DNA of 64,000 nucleotides from JADJGC01 sp964592145 (GCA_964592145.1 CAZQBX010000005.1:42533-106532), one strand, 5' to 3'; shown: positions 25,785 through 35,652, numbered from the stretch's first letter. The notes: a model not told the origin generated them from the letters alone. Numbers and translations are program-made.

Positions 25785-27056
25785 ATGCAGGGTCAGATCA
25801 AGTCCAAAGACGTACCGCTTTCGGTCTTTGAAAATGTGCTTCATCAAATCGACACAGCCGCCGGGCTGTTAAAGATCGATCCGGCCCTTGTGGAGATAAT
25901 GAAACAACCGCGGCGAAGCGTCATTGTCAAGCTGCCGATTCAGATGGATGATGGGACATTTCAGGTGTTTACGGGATATCGCGTCCAACATTCGATTGTG
26001 CGCGGTCCGGCCAAGGGTGGAATTCGTTTTCACCCCAACGTTACACTTGATGAAGTACAGGCGCTCGCCAGTTGGATGACGTGGAAGTGCGCGGTAGTAA
26101 ACATACCGTTTGGCGGCGGCAAAGGCGGCATCACTGTCGATCCAAAGAAGCTCTCCAAAGGCGAGCTTGAGCGGTTGACGCGCAGATATACAGCAGATTT
26201 GCTTGATGTATTCGGCCCGAATTCTGACGTGCCGGCGCCCGACGTCAATACCAACGAGCAGACGATGGCTTGGATCATGGACACGTATTCGATGCATGTG
26301 CGGCATACGGAAGCTGCGGTTGTGACCGGCAAGCCGTTTCTGATCGGCGGTTCACATGGCCGGCGTGAGGCGACTGGTCGAGGTTTGATGTTGACCGTGC
26401 GGGAGGCCTACAAGGCACTCGGGTTGGATATCAAAAAGGCAACAGCCGCGGTCGTGGGATTTGGAAATGTCGGTTCGATTGCTGCGGAGCTACTTCACGG
26501 GATGGGGGTCAAGATTCTCGCAGTTACGGACGTGCTTGGTGGAGTAATGAATAAGAACGGTCTCGATATTCCGCGGCTCATCGAGCACGTAAATACAACC
26601 GGGTCGGTTGTGGGATTTCCAGGGACCACTCCAATTAGCAACCAGGAGGTTGTGGCGCTTGATGTAGAGCTTCTGGTACCGGCGGCGCTCGAGAATCTGA
26701 TTACGGGTGAGAATGCCGGGGATGTCAAAGCTCGTATTATCGCCGAAGGCGCAAATGGTCCGACGATGCCAGAGGCGGATAAAATCCTCGAGAAGAAGGG
26801 TGTTTTCATCATCCCTGACATCCTCTGCAATGCAGGCGGTGTGACAGTCTCATATTTCGAATGGGTGCAGAATCGAATCGGGTATTACTGGACGGAGGAC
26901 GAAGTCAATCGCCGGCTGGAGATTGCCATGGTTGCCGCGTTTAATGATGTCTATTCGGTTTCTGAACAATACAAGGTGAATATGCGCGTGGCGGCATTCA
27001 TGCTCGGAATCAAGCGGGTGGTGGATGTGATACTTCTGCGCGGTGTTTACGCATAG
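25785..27056 (+). CDS. gdhA: glutamate dehydrogenase (Glu/Leu/Phe/Val dehydrogenase family)
   Basis: 423 residues, the hexameric GDH length. GPAKGGIRFHP and the catalytic lysine in MTWKCAVVNIPFGGGKGG, then PAPDVNT, and the nucleotide-binding VVGFGNVGSIAAE. It interconverts glutamate and 2-oxoglutarate plus ammonia; cofactor choice is not clear. SD GGAGGAT precedes ATG 25785; 8 nt after the glycosylase. A terminator follows the stop. Confidence 0.94.
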   Translation: MQGQIKSKDVPLSVFENVLHQIDTAAGLLKIDPALVEIMKQPRRSVIVKLPIQMDDGTFQVFTGYRVQHSIVRGPAKGGIRFHPNVTLDEVQALASWMTWKCAVVNIPFGGGKGGITVDPKKLSKGELERLTRRYTADLLDVFGPNSDVPAPDVNTNEQTMAWIMDTYSMHVRHTEAAVVTGKPFLIGGSHGRREATGRGLMLTVREAYKALGLDIKKATAAVVGFGNVGSIAAELLHGMGVKILAVTDVLGGVMNKNGLDIPRLIEHVNTTGSVVGFPGTTPISNQEVVALDVELLVPAALENLITGENAGDVKARIIAEGANGPTMPEADKILEKKGVFIIPDILCNAGGVTVSYFEWVQNRIGYYWTEDEVNRRLEIAMVAAFNDVYSVSEQYKVNMRVAAFMLGIKRVVDVILLRGVYA

Positions 27057-27089
27057 TTCCTTACGTGAGCCGTTAACGGCGTTTCTTTC

Positions 27090-27123
27090 TGGCGGCCGAC
27101 TTGACAGTTGGCCGTCATTTTTT
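27090..27123 (+). terminator. rho-independent terminator after gdhA
   Basis: TGGCGGCCGAC pairs with GTTGGCCGTCA (11 bp with G-T wobbles, loop TTGACA) and is followed by TTTTTT at 27118-27123. It also shows that TTG 27108 is not the start of the next gene. Confidence 0.85.
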
Positions 27124-27179
27124 ATGGGGAACGAATGGGCGGTAGTTCGTATTATATAGAGCGAAATGGAGGTATTAGA

Positions 27180-27824
27180 TTGATCGATTGGCAGCAGGCA
27201 CTAATTGGATTGCCGATATTGTTTCTTTCCCTGACAGTGCATGAATTTGCTCATGCGTGGGCAGCCAACAAGTTGGGCGACCCGACGGCGCGGATGTTGG
27301 GCCGAATGAGCTTGAACCCGATAGTTCATCTTGATCTGATGGGTGTGATAATGATGGTGGCATCGGGTTTCCGGTTCGGCTGGGCGAAGCCGGTGCCGGT
27401 GAATCCGGCAAACTTCCGAAACTGGCGGCAGGGAATGTTATGGGTCAGTTTGGCGGGTCCGATCTCCAACATTATTCTGGCAACCGGAGCGGCAGTTTTG
27501 TTCCGGCTGTTACCTTATGTTGGAATGGGGGAGCAAGACACAGCACTGGCCTACCAGATGGTATACATGATGATTTTCATCAATTGCGCACTCGCGTTTT
27601 TCAATATGATACCGTTGCCTCCGTTGGATGGATCTAAGGTCTTGATTGCATTGCTGCCACCGCAGTATGAGAATTTTGCGATCAACCTCGAACGTTATGG
27701 TCCAATGGTGCTTCTTGGGATAATCTTCATGGGATTCATACTCCCGATATCACCGATTTGGACACTGATAGGTCCATTTGTGAAGACTGCAGTGTGGCTT
27801 TACACCGGCTATCCACTGGCATAG
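27180..27824 (+). CDS. site-2 protease family membrane metalloprotease (M50)
   Basis: 214 residues, about six membrane helices. HEFAH gives the zinc-binding HExxH, and FNMIPLPPLDGSKV the second family motif whose aspartate is the third ligand. No PDZ or CBS domain, so it is the minimal form. TTG 27180 has SD GGAGG at 27168-27172 with 7-nt spacing and is the best start; upstream frames run into the gdhA terminator. Substrate unknown. The lipoprotein gene begins 2 nt after its stop. Confidence 0.87.
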   Translation: MIDWQQALIGLPILFLSLTVHEFAHAWAANKLGDPTARMLGRMSLNPIVHLDLMGVIMMVASGFRFGWAKPVPVNPANFRNWRQGMLWVSLAGPISNIILATGAAVLFRLLPYVGMGEQDTALAYQMVYMMIFINCALAFFNMIPLPPLDGSKVLIALLPPQYENFAINLERYGPMVLLGIIFMGFILPISPIWTLIGPFVKTAVWLYTGYPLA

Positions 27825-27826
27825 AC

Positions 27827-28567
27827 TTGAAACGCTTAATCCTTCCGACGGTGATCGCCGGCATTGTCTTGGCGATTGTCGGCTGTTCGGCTGGTCATAC
27901 GTTGTCGAACGGCACCGCGCCAATCGAACAGTTTCGCGAGTATTCTGCGCGGCAGTCAGAAGAACTGTCGTCCTATGCTGCATTATTACGCGTGAAGTTA
28001 AAGCGTGATCGGAGGGTAGATGACTTCCGAGTCGAGATTTTCAGCAGGCAAGACAACCAGTTGTCCTTGTACGTTCGCGGGTTTCTTGGATCGGCAGTTT
28101 TGAAGGCTGTGGTGAGTGGAGAGACATTCGCGTGCTTTTTCCCAAGAGAGAAACGATTTTATCGCGGATTGGTCGGTGATCTGGAAACGGGTTCGTTATC
28201 GGATTCGCGGCATATTATCGATCTACTCCTGTCGTTTTATCGGGGTAGCTATGAAGTCAGCGAAGACGGAGTTTGGCAAACCCAAATCAAGAAGGGCGGC
28301 AAGAGTTTCCGTTTGAAGATGGTCGATACTTTGAACGCGCTGCGAATTGAATCGAAATTACATTCGCGGGAAGAGTTTCCTTATCTGCGGGCGGACAACA
28401 TCAAGCTGGAGTCGCGGGACCGGTCGTTCATTGCGAATATTGCGGTCCAGAGCAGCACCTTCAACCGCATAATTCCTGAAGAGAAATTCGCGTTGGAGAT
28501 TCCTGATGTCGCCGTTGTATTGACTCGAGACGACCTGGCCGAACTTCTGACCAACCTGGCACAGTGA
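27827..28567 (+). CDS. outer-membrane lipoprotein, LolB/DUF4292-like
   Basis: About 246 residues from TTG 27827. The lipobox is at the end of the signal peptide (VLAIVGC), so the mature protein is a lipid-anchored beta-rich protein: long amphipathic strands (FRVEIFSRQDNQLSLYVRG) and an internal SYEVSEDGVW. The pattern is reminiscent of LolB or DUF4292 proteins that handle lipoproteins. Not certain. No SD is visible before TTG; translation is likely coupled to the preceding protease. Confidence 0.55.
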   Translation: MKRLILPTVIAGIVLAIVGCSAGHTLSNGTAPIEQFREYSARQSEELSSYAALLRVKLKRDRRVDDFRVEIFSRQDNQLSLYVRGFLGSAVLKAVVSGETFACFFPREKRFYRGLVGDLETGSLSDSRHIIDLLLSFYRGSYEVSEDGVWQTQIKKGGKSFRLKMVDTLNALRIESKLHSREEFPYLRADNIKLESRDRSFIANIAVQSSTFNRIIPEEKFALEIPDVAVVLTRDDLAELLTNLAQ

Positions 28568-28580
28568 ACTCCGCCCGGAA

Positions 28581-28637
28581 TTGACATCATCCGGCCGTCC
28601 CGTTATCTTGCTTTCTTAGCCAAGAATTGAGTATAAT
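28581..28637 (+). promoter_or_regulatory. two overlapping sigma70 promoters before msbA
   Basis: P1: TTGACA 28581-28586, 17-nt spacer, TATCTT 28604-28609, start near 28616. P2: TTGCTT 28608-28613, 18-nt spacer, perfect TATAAT 28632-28637, start near ATG 28644. P2 would give a leaderless msbA message. P1 and P2 share bases, so only one polymerase can bind at a time. Confidence 0.6.
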
Positions 28638-28643
28638 GACGGA

Positions 28644-30527
28644 ATGATTCGCCGACTCTTTTCATATTTCCTTCCCTATCGCAAGCATCTGGCAGTTTCG
28701 CTGGTATGTATCCTATTTTACAGCCTGACGTCGGGCGCGCTTGTGTATTTGGCGAGCGCATTGCCGGGATTATTGTTCGGTTCAGCAATTACGGCGGCGC
28801 CGGCGGCCGATCCGGCTGCCGCCTTGAGCATGTTCGACGAGTGGCGCGCCGAGCTAAATCGAATTACGGCGGAAATGCTGATGAGTAATGATCATGAAGC
28901 GAATTTGCGCAATCTGTGCTTTGCGCTGGTGTTCATAACATTAGCCAAGAATCTATTCTTATTCCTGCAAGGGTTCTTCACGGCATATGTTGAGCAGGGA
29001 ATCACCAAGCGTTTTCGCGACCAGATATACGAGCATCTGCAGCGGCTGTCGTTGTCATATTTCCATCGCAGCCGCACGGGTAACTTGATGTCAGTGACAA
29101 TCAATGATGTATCAAAGATTCATGAGACGTTGAACAACACGATCAATAATCTCTTTCGCGATCCGCTGCAAATCCTGGTGTTCTTGAGCATTATGGTTGC
29201 CGTCAGCTGGAAGTTGACTTTGGTGACCATCGTGGTATTAACGCTGATATTCTTATCGATTTACCAGGTTGGGAAGCTGATTCGCCGTTACAGCAAACGT
29301 GCGCAGGAGGCGATTTCGGACGTGTCGAGTACTCTTGAAGAGACGATCAATGCGATACGCATTGTGCGGGCCTATGCTGCGGAAAATCGCGAGATCAGCA
29401 GGTTCAGGGAGCGCACGAAGTACTATTTCCGTACGATGTTGAAGATCAACCGAGTGCGGCTCGTCTCCGGCCCGATCAATGAGCTTCTGGGCGTGGCGGC
29501 TGTGGTGGTAGTGTTGTGGTGGGGAGGGCGAGAAGTATTTGCGCACGGGCTACTGCAGGCAAATGACCTGATGCTTTATGTACTGGCGATGTTCTCGATT
29601 ATCGCGCCGGCGAAGTCGGTTTCGAGTGTGCATGTCAAGATTAACGAAGGACTGGCGGCGGCGCAGCGGATCTTCGACCTGCTTGATACCGAGCCTAAAG
29701 TCGTTGAGATTGGCAAACCGGTGCAGATAAAGTCTTTCGAACGCGAGATTGTATTTGATCGAGTGAGTTTTGAATACAACTCCGGCGAGCCGGTGTTACA
29801 TGATATCAGTTTCAAGGTCAGCAAGGGTCAGATTGTCGCGTTAGTGGGCGCGTCCGGAAGCGGCAAGTCGACGCTGGTTGATTTGCTCTGCCGATTTCAC
29901 GATCCGAACAAAGGTGCAATCTCGGTGGACGGGCATGATCTAAAGACAATCTCGTTCGCTTCGCTGCGCGGTCTGCTCGGTATTGTAACACAGGAGACAA
30001 TACTCTTTAACGACAGTGTGAAGAACAACATTGCTTATCCGGCGGTGAGCATCGATGAAACGCGATTACTGAAGGCGGCCAAGGCGGCCAATGCCTATGA
30101 TTTCGTGATGGAGATGCCGAACGGATTTGACACCGTCATTGGAAATCGCGGAATGATGGTCTCCGGCGGGGAACGGCAACGGCTGGCAATTGCCAGAGCG
30201 CTCATGAAGGATCCGGAAATACTGGTTTTCGACGAGGCGACTTCGGCATTGGACACGCATTCTGAACGGCTGGTGCAGGAGGCGATCGACCACCTGATGA
30301 AGGGCCGGACGGCCATCGTCATTGCCCACCGCTTGTCGACGATTCTTCATGCGGATTTGATCTTGGTGATGCAGGATGGGCACATTGTCGAGCGCGGACG
30401 CCACGAGGAACTGCTCCGGATGAACGGAGTTTACCGTCACTTGTACGATCTGCAATTTGAGAGGAATAATGCAACAGAAGCTGGAGCGCAAGGCGCCGCG
30501 ACTGGCGCGCTTCCTAAAAGAGATTGA
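28644..30527 (+). CDS. msbA: ABC transporter permease/ATPase, MsbA-like lipid flippase
   Basis: 627 residues. Six-helix membrane domain (about 1-330), then ATPase with Walker A GASGSGKST (402-410), Q-loop, signature SGGERQRLAIARAL, Walker B ILVFDEATSALD and H-loop IVIAHRLSTI. Half-transporter of the lipid A exporter type. An uncharacterised insertion (AAPAADPAAALSMFDEWR) lies in the first periplasmic loop. It heads an operon with three glycosyltransferases and overlaps the next gene by 59 nt, consistent with LPS core export. Confidence 0.88.
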   Translation: MIRRLFSYFLPYRKHLAVSLVCILFYSLTSGALVYLASALPGLLFGSAITAAPAADPAAALSMFDEWRAELNRITAEMLMSNDHEANLRNLCFALVFITLAKNLFLFLQGFFTAYVEQGITKRFRDQIYEHLQRLSLSYFHRSRTGNLMSVTINDVSKIHETLNNTINNLFRDPLQILVFLSIMVAVSWKLTLVTIVVLTLIFLSIYQVGKLIRRYSKRAQEAISDVSSTLEETINAIRIVRAYAAENREISRFRERTKYYFRTMLKINRVRLVSGPINELLGVAAVVVVLWWGGREVFAHGLLQANDLMLYVLAMFSIIAPAKSVSSVHVKINEGLAAAQRIFDLLDTEPKVVEIGKPVQIKSFEREIVFDRVSFEYNSGEPVLHDISFKVSKGQIVALVGASGSGKSTLVDLLCRFHDPNKGAISVDGHDLKTISFASLRGLLGIVTQETILFNDSVKNNIAYPAVSIDETRLLKAAKAANAYDFVMEMPNGFDTVIGNRGMMVSGGERQRLAIARALMKDPEILVFDEATSALDTHSERLVQEAIDHLMKGRTAIVIAHRLSTILHADLILVMQDGHIVERGRHEELLRMNGVYRHLYDLQFERNNATEAGAQGAATGALPKRD

Positions 30528-31641
30528 GATACAGTTCAAGTGGCTGTTCATCTGGCTGTTCCTCAAACTTCTGACCGGTCCGAGCAGGAGAAGAATCAAG
30601 CCGCTGAATCCGGAGCAAGTCAGGAGCGTCCTGATCTTGCGACAGGACAAGATTGGCGACATGGTTGTCACGCTGCCGACAATTCACACACTTAAGCACT
30701 ATCGGCGCGATATCAAAATTGGCGTGCTGGCATCTGCCGTGAATCACCGGATTATCGAGCACGACGCGACGGTCGAGCGGGTCCATATCTGGCGTAAGTC
30801 ACTTGGCGAAATCATCAAGACAGTGCGGTCGATTCGCAAGTGCAATTATGACGTGGTGATTGACTTGATGACGGGAACCTCAGTGACCTCGCTGGTGATC
30901 GCGATGATGTGTGCGCCGCGGGCTTACCGGATCGGGATTGCCAAGGAGTCATTCCGCAAGTACTATGACCACTACACACTTGAGAAGATGAATCATGCGC
31001 ACAAACTGCACATCACCGAGATGTTCCGCGCGACCCTGGAGCCCTTGGGGATTAGACTGGTCGACGGTGTGGAGGAATGCAAGGTTGCGTTAAGCAAGGA
31101 GCAGCGCGAGCGTGGTCGGCAACTGCTGGAGCAGATTCGCAATCCACAATATGACGCGCTGATTATGCTCAATGTCTCGGCCGGTAAGTTGGACCGGACG
31201 CTGAGCTTTGACAAGTTTATCCGACTAGTTGGTGAATTGTCCCGGCAATATCCTAATCTTCAGTTCTTGATCTCATATGCGCCCAATGAGCAGCGACTTG
31301 CACGAACGGCGCTCGAGGCCGGGGGCGAGAATGTGACGTTGTTGCCATCGGGAGTATCGATAATGGAACTGATTGCGCTGATGGGGCACTTACAGGCGGT
31401 GATTTCGGTTGACACTTCGATCTGTCATATTGCGGCTAACCTCAATGTGCCGCTACTGGCGATGTATAATGGCAACAATTTCAATTTCTCACGCTGGTAT
31501 CCCTATTCCAAGAGGGTGTGGATTGTCAGATCTCCCGATTGGAAAAGCGTCGACGGGATCACTTATGAGCAGCTTGCCAAAGCGGTCGATGGTTTCATTG
31601 CCGACTTGTCGGGTCAATCCATGCTGAAGCGGGCCCAGTAG
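30469..31641 (+). CDS. GT9 family heptosyltransferase
   Basis: 390 residues. After a short cationic and hydrophobic N-terminal segment (possible membrane anchoring), ILRQDKIGDMVVTLPT is the GT9 start, with VISVDTSICHIAANLNVPLLAMY near the C-terminus. ATG 30469 has GAGAGG (30459-30464) upstream and lies inside the 3' end of msbA. The third such gene at 32381 and one at 11268 make three GT9 enzymes, enough for several core heptoses (inference). Confidence 0.88.
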   Translation: MQQKLERKAPRLARFLKEIEIQFKWLFIWLFLKLLTGPSRRRIKPLNPEQVRSVLILRQDKIGDMVVTLPTIHTLKHYRRDIKIGVLASAVNHRIIEHDATVERVHIWRKSLGEIIKTVRSIRKCNYDVVIDLMTGTSVTSLVIAMMCAPRAYRIGIAKESFRKYYDHYTLEKMNHAHKLHITEMFRATLEPLGIRLVDGVEECKVALSKEQRERGRQLLEQIRNPQYDALIMLNVSAGKLDRTLSFDKFIRLVGELSRQYPNLQFLISYAPNEQRLARTALEAGGENVTLLPSGVSIMELIALMGHLQAVISVDTSICHIAANLNVPLLAMYNGNNFNFSRWYPYSKRVWIVRSPDWKSVDGITYEQLAKAVDGFIADLSGQSMLKRAQ

Positions 31642-32384
31642 TGGCAAAGCTGTCGGTTATCATAATCACGCATAACGAAGAGAAGAATCTCCGTCGATGC
31701 CTGGAGTCAGTAAAGTTTGCCGATGAGATCGTTATCAATGACTCCGGATCATGCGACAAGACGCTGGACATTGCGCGGGAATTCGGCTGCCTGACGATTA
31801 CTACGACATTCGCGGGATTTGGTGCTGCCAAGCAGTTGGCATTGGATCGGGCAACCGGCGGTTGGGTGCTTTCGATTGACGCAGACGAAGAAGTTGATGA
31901 ACAACTGCGAGGGGCGATTATTGAGGCGATCGAAAGTGGTGGCTATGATGGCTGGAAACTGAATCGCAAATCGCAGTTTCTCGGACGTTGGATCACCCAT
32001 TCGGGATGGTATCCGGATTACATCCTGCGCCTATTCAAGCGGGACAAGTCAAGATTCACTCCAAGTCAAGTGCATGAAAAGGTCGAGATCGACGGACAGG
32101 TAGGGACATTATCGGGACAACTTTTGCACTATACGGACCCCGATGTCTCGCACTACTTAATGAAGTTGGACCGGTATACCACGCTTTCGGCGAAGATGCT
32201 TCATGAGTCGGGAAAACCATTCCACTGGTACTACCTGATTGTCAAGCCGGTCGCAATCTGGGTGAAGATGTATATTCTCAAGCGGGGATTTCTCGACGGC
32301 CTGCCGGGATTCATCCTGGCATCGCTGTCGTCATTTCACGTCTACTGCAAGTACGCCAAGTTGTGGGAATTGCGTAAGCAATGA
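31641..32384 (+). CDS. family 2 glycosyltransferase (LPS core, WaaE-like)
   Basis: 247 residues, GT-A fold. LSVIIITHNEEKNLRRCLESVKFADEIVI is the GT2 start, WVLSIDADEEV the metal-binding aspartate motif, and a membrane-attached helix region is near the C-terminus (ILKRGFLDGLPGFI). Similar to WaaE/KdtX-type enzymes adding a glucose to heptose I. GTG 31641 overlaps the last base of the preceding stop; its own stop overlaps the next start (ATGA). Confidence 0.9.
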   Translation: MAKLSVIIITHNEEKNLRRCLESVKFADEIVINDSGSCDKTLDIAREFGCLTITTTFAGFGAAKQLALDRATGGWVLSIDADEEVDEQLRGAIIEAIESGGYDGWKLNRKSQFLGRWITHSGWYPDYILRLFKRDKSRFTPSQVHEKVEIDGQVGTLSGQLLHYTDPDVSHYLMKLDRYTTLSAKMLHESGKPFHWYYLIVKPVAIWVKMYILKRGFLDGLPGFILASLSSFHVYCKYAKLWELRKQ

Positions 32385-33409
32385 CACGAGTACTCTTGTG
32401 TCGGACAGACGCCGTTGGTGACCTGATCCTGACTCTCCCGGTCGCACGTTCCCTGAAGTCGACGCATCCCGATTATCAGATAACCCTCCTGACGGCACAG
32501 TACACGGCGCCGCTGTTGGCGGGCGAGAGCTACCTTGACAATGTTGTTGCGATTTCAAAAAGGTCGTTAGACAATCTAAACGAGGTTAACGCTCTGGCTC
32601 GCGACTTGCAGCGAATGAGTTTTGATGCTGCAGTCTTGTTCTATCCGCGACTGTCGCTGGCGTTGGCAATGTACCTTGCCAAGATACCGATCCGAATCGG
32701 GACGAGTCGGAGGGCATACAGCATCTTCTTTAATCGACGAGTCAAGTTGTATCGGCGGGACTCGGGCAAGCATGAGTTGGACTTGAACTACGAGTTGATT
32801 GAACAGGAATTTAGCGGTTTGCGGCGCCTTGAACCAGCGCTCTCAGTCCTGCCCGACGAAAGCAAGAGCGCGGATCACTTGCTGGCGCAATCAGGCGTCG
32901 GTGAAAATGAGCCATTCGTGTTGATCCATCCCCTGTCACACGGGTCAGCGCCAAACTGGCCGATCGGGCGCTATGTGGATCTTGCGAGCAGGATTGCACT
33001 GAAGGGATGCAGAGTTGTCGTGACGGGCTCGACGTTAGAATCAGGTGATGTTAATGCCCATTTTTGCAGCCTGGGCGATGGCATCGTGAGTTTGGCGGGG
33101 AAAACAGACTTGCCGCAGCTAAAAGGAATAATCAGGCGGGCGAAATTGGTTGTCAGCGGTAGTACCGGTCCGATTCATATAGCCGGTGCGGTTGGGACAT
33201 TTGCCGTGGGAATCTATCCGCCGAGTTCGACACTGTCCCCAGTCAGGTGGGGACCGCGAGGAAGTGCAAACAAACTGTTTGTGCCAAGTGTAGATGATAA
33301 TAAGGGCAGCGAAAGAGACTTGATGGCAAGCATCCCGGTGGAATCCGTGGCGGAATTCATCATATCGCGGCTCTTCGCCGATACCAAATCAAGAGCCAAC
33401 AGCGAGTAA
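32381..33409 (+). CDS. GT9 family heptosyltransferase
   Basis: 342 residues. RVLLCRTDAVGDLILTLPVARSL (GT9 start) and VVSGSTGPIHIAGAVGTFAVGIYP (nucleotide-sugar site). No cysteine cluster, unlike the copy at 11268. ATG 32381 overlaps the GT2 stop. Last gene of the msbA-GT9-GT2-GT9 envelope operon; the stringent-response gene follows. Confidence 0.88.
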   Translation: MTRVLLCRTDAVGDLILTLPVARSLKSTHPDYQITLLTAQYTAPLLAGESYLDNVVAISKRSLDNLNEVNALARDLQRMSFDAAVLFYPRLSLALAMYLAKIPIRIGTSRRAYSIFFNRRVKLYRRDSGKHELDLNYELIEQEFSGLRRLEPALSVLPDESKSADHLLAQSGVGENEPFVLIHPLSHGSAPNWPIGRYVDLASRIALKGCRVVVTGSTLESGDVNAHFCSLGDGIVSLAGKTDLPQLKGIIRRAKLVVSGSTGPIHIAGAVGTFAVGIYPPSSTLSPVRWGPRGSANKLFVPSVDDNKGSERDLMASIPVESVAEFIISRLFADTKSRANSE

Positions 33410-33474
33410 GTGTGGAACGATTCGTATTTCCAAATGTTTCTGACAACCTGACGCGTTATCGCCTTCCGATCGGG

Positions 33475-35652
33475 ATGATGAATTTAGCGGAATTCATTAT
33501 CCACGTCGAGTCGATGAATGCGAATATCAGCATTCCCGTTGTGCGCAAGGCGTACGAGTTTTCGAATTGGGCGCATAAGGGTCAGAAACGCGCATCGGGC
33601 GAGCCATACATCGAGCACTGCCTGAACGTCGCGTTCATTCTTGCCGAGCAACATCTTGACGGCGATACCGTTGCGGCAGGTCTGCTGCATGATATCGTTG
33701 AAGACTGCAACATTGGTGTCAATGAACTTGCACAAGAGTTTTCACCCGAAATAGCGGCGCTGGTAGATGGTGTGACCAAGCTAGGCGCCTACCAGATCAA
33801 GAGCCGGGCAGAGAATCAAGCCGATTATTTCCGCAAGATGTTGATTTCAATGGCGAACGACATCAGAGTGATTCTGATCAAGCTGGCCGACCGTCTGCAC
33901 AACATGCGGACTCTTGAGTACCTCCCGCACGAAAAACAAATCGTCATTGCGACCGAGACACGCGATGTCTACGCTCCGCTGGCGCACCGGTTCGGAATGG
34001 CGAAAATCAAGTGGGAGCTGGAAGATCTATCACTGAAATATATAAAAGCCGACGTCTATCGTTACCTGATGGAACGAATCGACCTGACGCGGTCGGAACG
34101 CGAAACGTACATTCAAGATATCTGTCAGACACTTACCAAAGCGCTCACGGATGATAATGTTCCGGTCGAAATCACCGGCCGAGCCAAGCACTTTGATTCA
34201 ATATACCGGAAGATGGTCAAACGGCAAAAGCCGTTCGAAGAGATCTATGATCTGATTGCCATTCGTGTCGTCACGCCAACGGTCAAGGACTGTTATCACG
34301 CGCTCGGCGTGATTCACAATATGTGGACGCCGGTTGCTGATCGGTTCCATGATTACATTGCGACACCCAAGCAGAACATGTACCAATCTTTGCATACCAC
34401 TGTTGTCGGCCCGAACGGGCGAATGGTCGAAATCCAGATTCGCACTCCTTCCATGCATTACGTCGCCGAGTACGGTATCGCCGCGCATTGGCTCTACAAG
34501 GAAGGGAAGCACGTTCTGGAAGAGTCGGATCGCCAGCTTTCATGGTTGCGAGAAGTCCTCGATTGGCAGAAGGACATGACGAACCCGGAAGAATTCATGG
34601 AGTTTCTCAAGATTGACTTGTTCCATGATGAGGTCTTTGTTTTCACACCGAATGGCGAGTTGAAGCATCTACCGTTGGGAGCGACAGCGCTGGATTTTGC
34701 ATTTGCGGTGCATACCAACGTTGGTGTGCATTGTGTCGGCACGAAAGTGAATGGGCGTTTGGTGCCATTTGAGACGGTTCTAAAATCCGGCGATGAGGTT
34801 GAAGTGATGACTTCACCACATGCCGAACCGTCGCGTGATTGGCTGAAGGTCTGCAAGACAACTTCGGCGCGAGCCAAAATACGAAAATACATGAAGCAAA
34901 AGGGGTTCGACGAGTCGTTTGCTCTGGGCAAGGAGATGTTCGAGCGGGCAGTTAAGAAACGCAAATTGAAGTATCCTTCCGAAGATCAACTCGTTGATGC
35001 AGCGATGGCGCTTTCATATACCTCTTCGGAGCAGATGTTGGCGAAACTCGGTTCCGGCGACCTGGCGTTGGGCAACCTGATGTCCAAGCTTTATCCGCAA
35101 GAGGAGGAGATACAAGAGAAACCGTCGATCATCAAGAAGTTTGTCGACAAGGCACGCGGCGGGAAGGGAATTCGGGTCGAAGGCATGGGGAACATGATGT
35201 TCCGCTTCGCCAATTGCTGCCAACCGGTTCCGGGGGAGAGAATTGTCGGATTCATAACGCGCGGTCGCGGATTGTCAATTCATCGCGCTGATTGTGTCAA
35301 TGCGATCATTGCGGCGCAGGAACCGGAACGGAAGGTAGAAGTATCATGGGATGTCGGCGGCGAGGCGAGTTTCTTGGTGCGACTGGCGATTGTTGTTGAA
35401 TATCGGAAGAACATTTTGTACGATATCACGGAGGTCGTGGCAAATAGCGACGCTGAAGTGCGCGGAGCGGAATTGTCGTCGAAAGAGGCAATTGCAGTCG
35501 GGCATTTCGTAATTGAAATCAAGAATATTAACCATTTGAACCGGGTGATTGCGGCGATTCGTAAGAAGATACCGCGGGTCATAAAGATTGACCGCGTATT
35601 CGGCGGCGAATCTGATCAAGGTGAAGGTAATGAGTCAAATTCCAACGGATAA
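33475..35652 (+). CDS. rel: bifunctional (p)ppGpp synthetase/hydrolase (RelA/SpoT)
   Basis: 725 residues. HD hydrolase domain with HDIVED, synthetase region with GRAKHFDSIYRKM, YDLIAIRV and YQSLHTTV, then TGS domain (VFVFTPNGELKHLPLGATALDFAF), zinc-finger/CC region (FANCCQPVPGE) and a C-terminal ACT domain. Both hydrolase and synthetase motifs look intact, so the enzyme is bifunctional. GTG 33412 would give 21 more residues and sits only 2 nt after the previous stop; ATG 33475 better matches the family N-terminus. Neither has a clear SD. Confidence 0.93.
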   Translation: MMNLAEFIIHVESMNANISIPVVRKAYEFSNWAHKGQKRASGEPYIEHCLNVAFILAEQHLDGDTVAAGLLHDIVEDCNIGVNELAQEFSPEIAALVDGVTKLGAYQIKSRAENQADYFRKMLISMANDIRVILIKLADRLHNMRTLEYLPHEKQIVIATETRDVYAPLAHRFGMAKIKWELEDLSLKYIKADVYRYLMERIDLTRSERETYIQDICQTLTKALTDDNVPVEITGRAKHFDSIYRKMVKRQKPFEEIYDLIAIRVVTPTVKDCYHALGVIHNMWTPVADRFHDYIATPKQNMYQSLHTTVVGPNGRMVEIQIRTPSMHYVAEYGIAAHWLYKEGKHVLEESDRQLSWLREVLDWQKDMTNPEEFMEFLKIDLFHDEVFVFTPNGELKHLPLGATALDFAFAVHTNVGVHCVGTKVNGRLVPFETVLKSGDEVEVMTSPHAEPSRDWLKVCKTTSARAKIRKYMKQKGFDESFALGKEMFERAVKKRKLKYPSEDQLVDAAMALSYTSSEQMLAKLGSGDLALGNLMSKLYPQEEEIQEKPSIIKKFVDKARGGKGIRVEGMGNMMFRFANCCQPVPGERIVGFITRGRGLSIHRADCVNAIIAAQEPERKVEVSWDVGGEASFLVRLAIVVEYRKNILYDITEVVANSDAEVRGAELSSKEAIAVGHFVIEIKNINHLNRVIAAIRKKIPRVIKIDRVFGGESDQGEGNESNSNG

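Noticed and set aside
27108..27179. Upstream start of the site-2 protease
   Set aside because: TTG 27108 is inside the gdhA terminator; the TTG at 27180 has a well placed SD.
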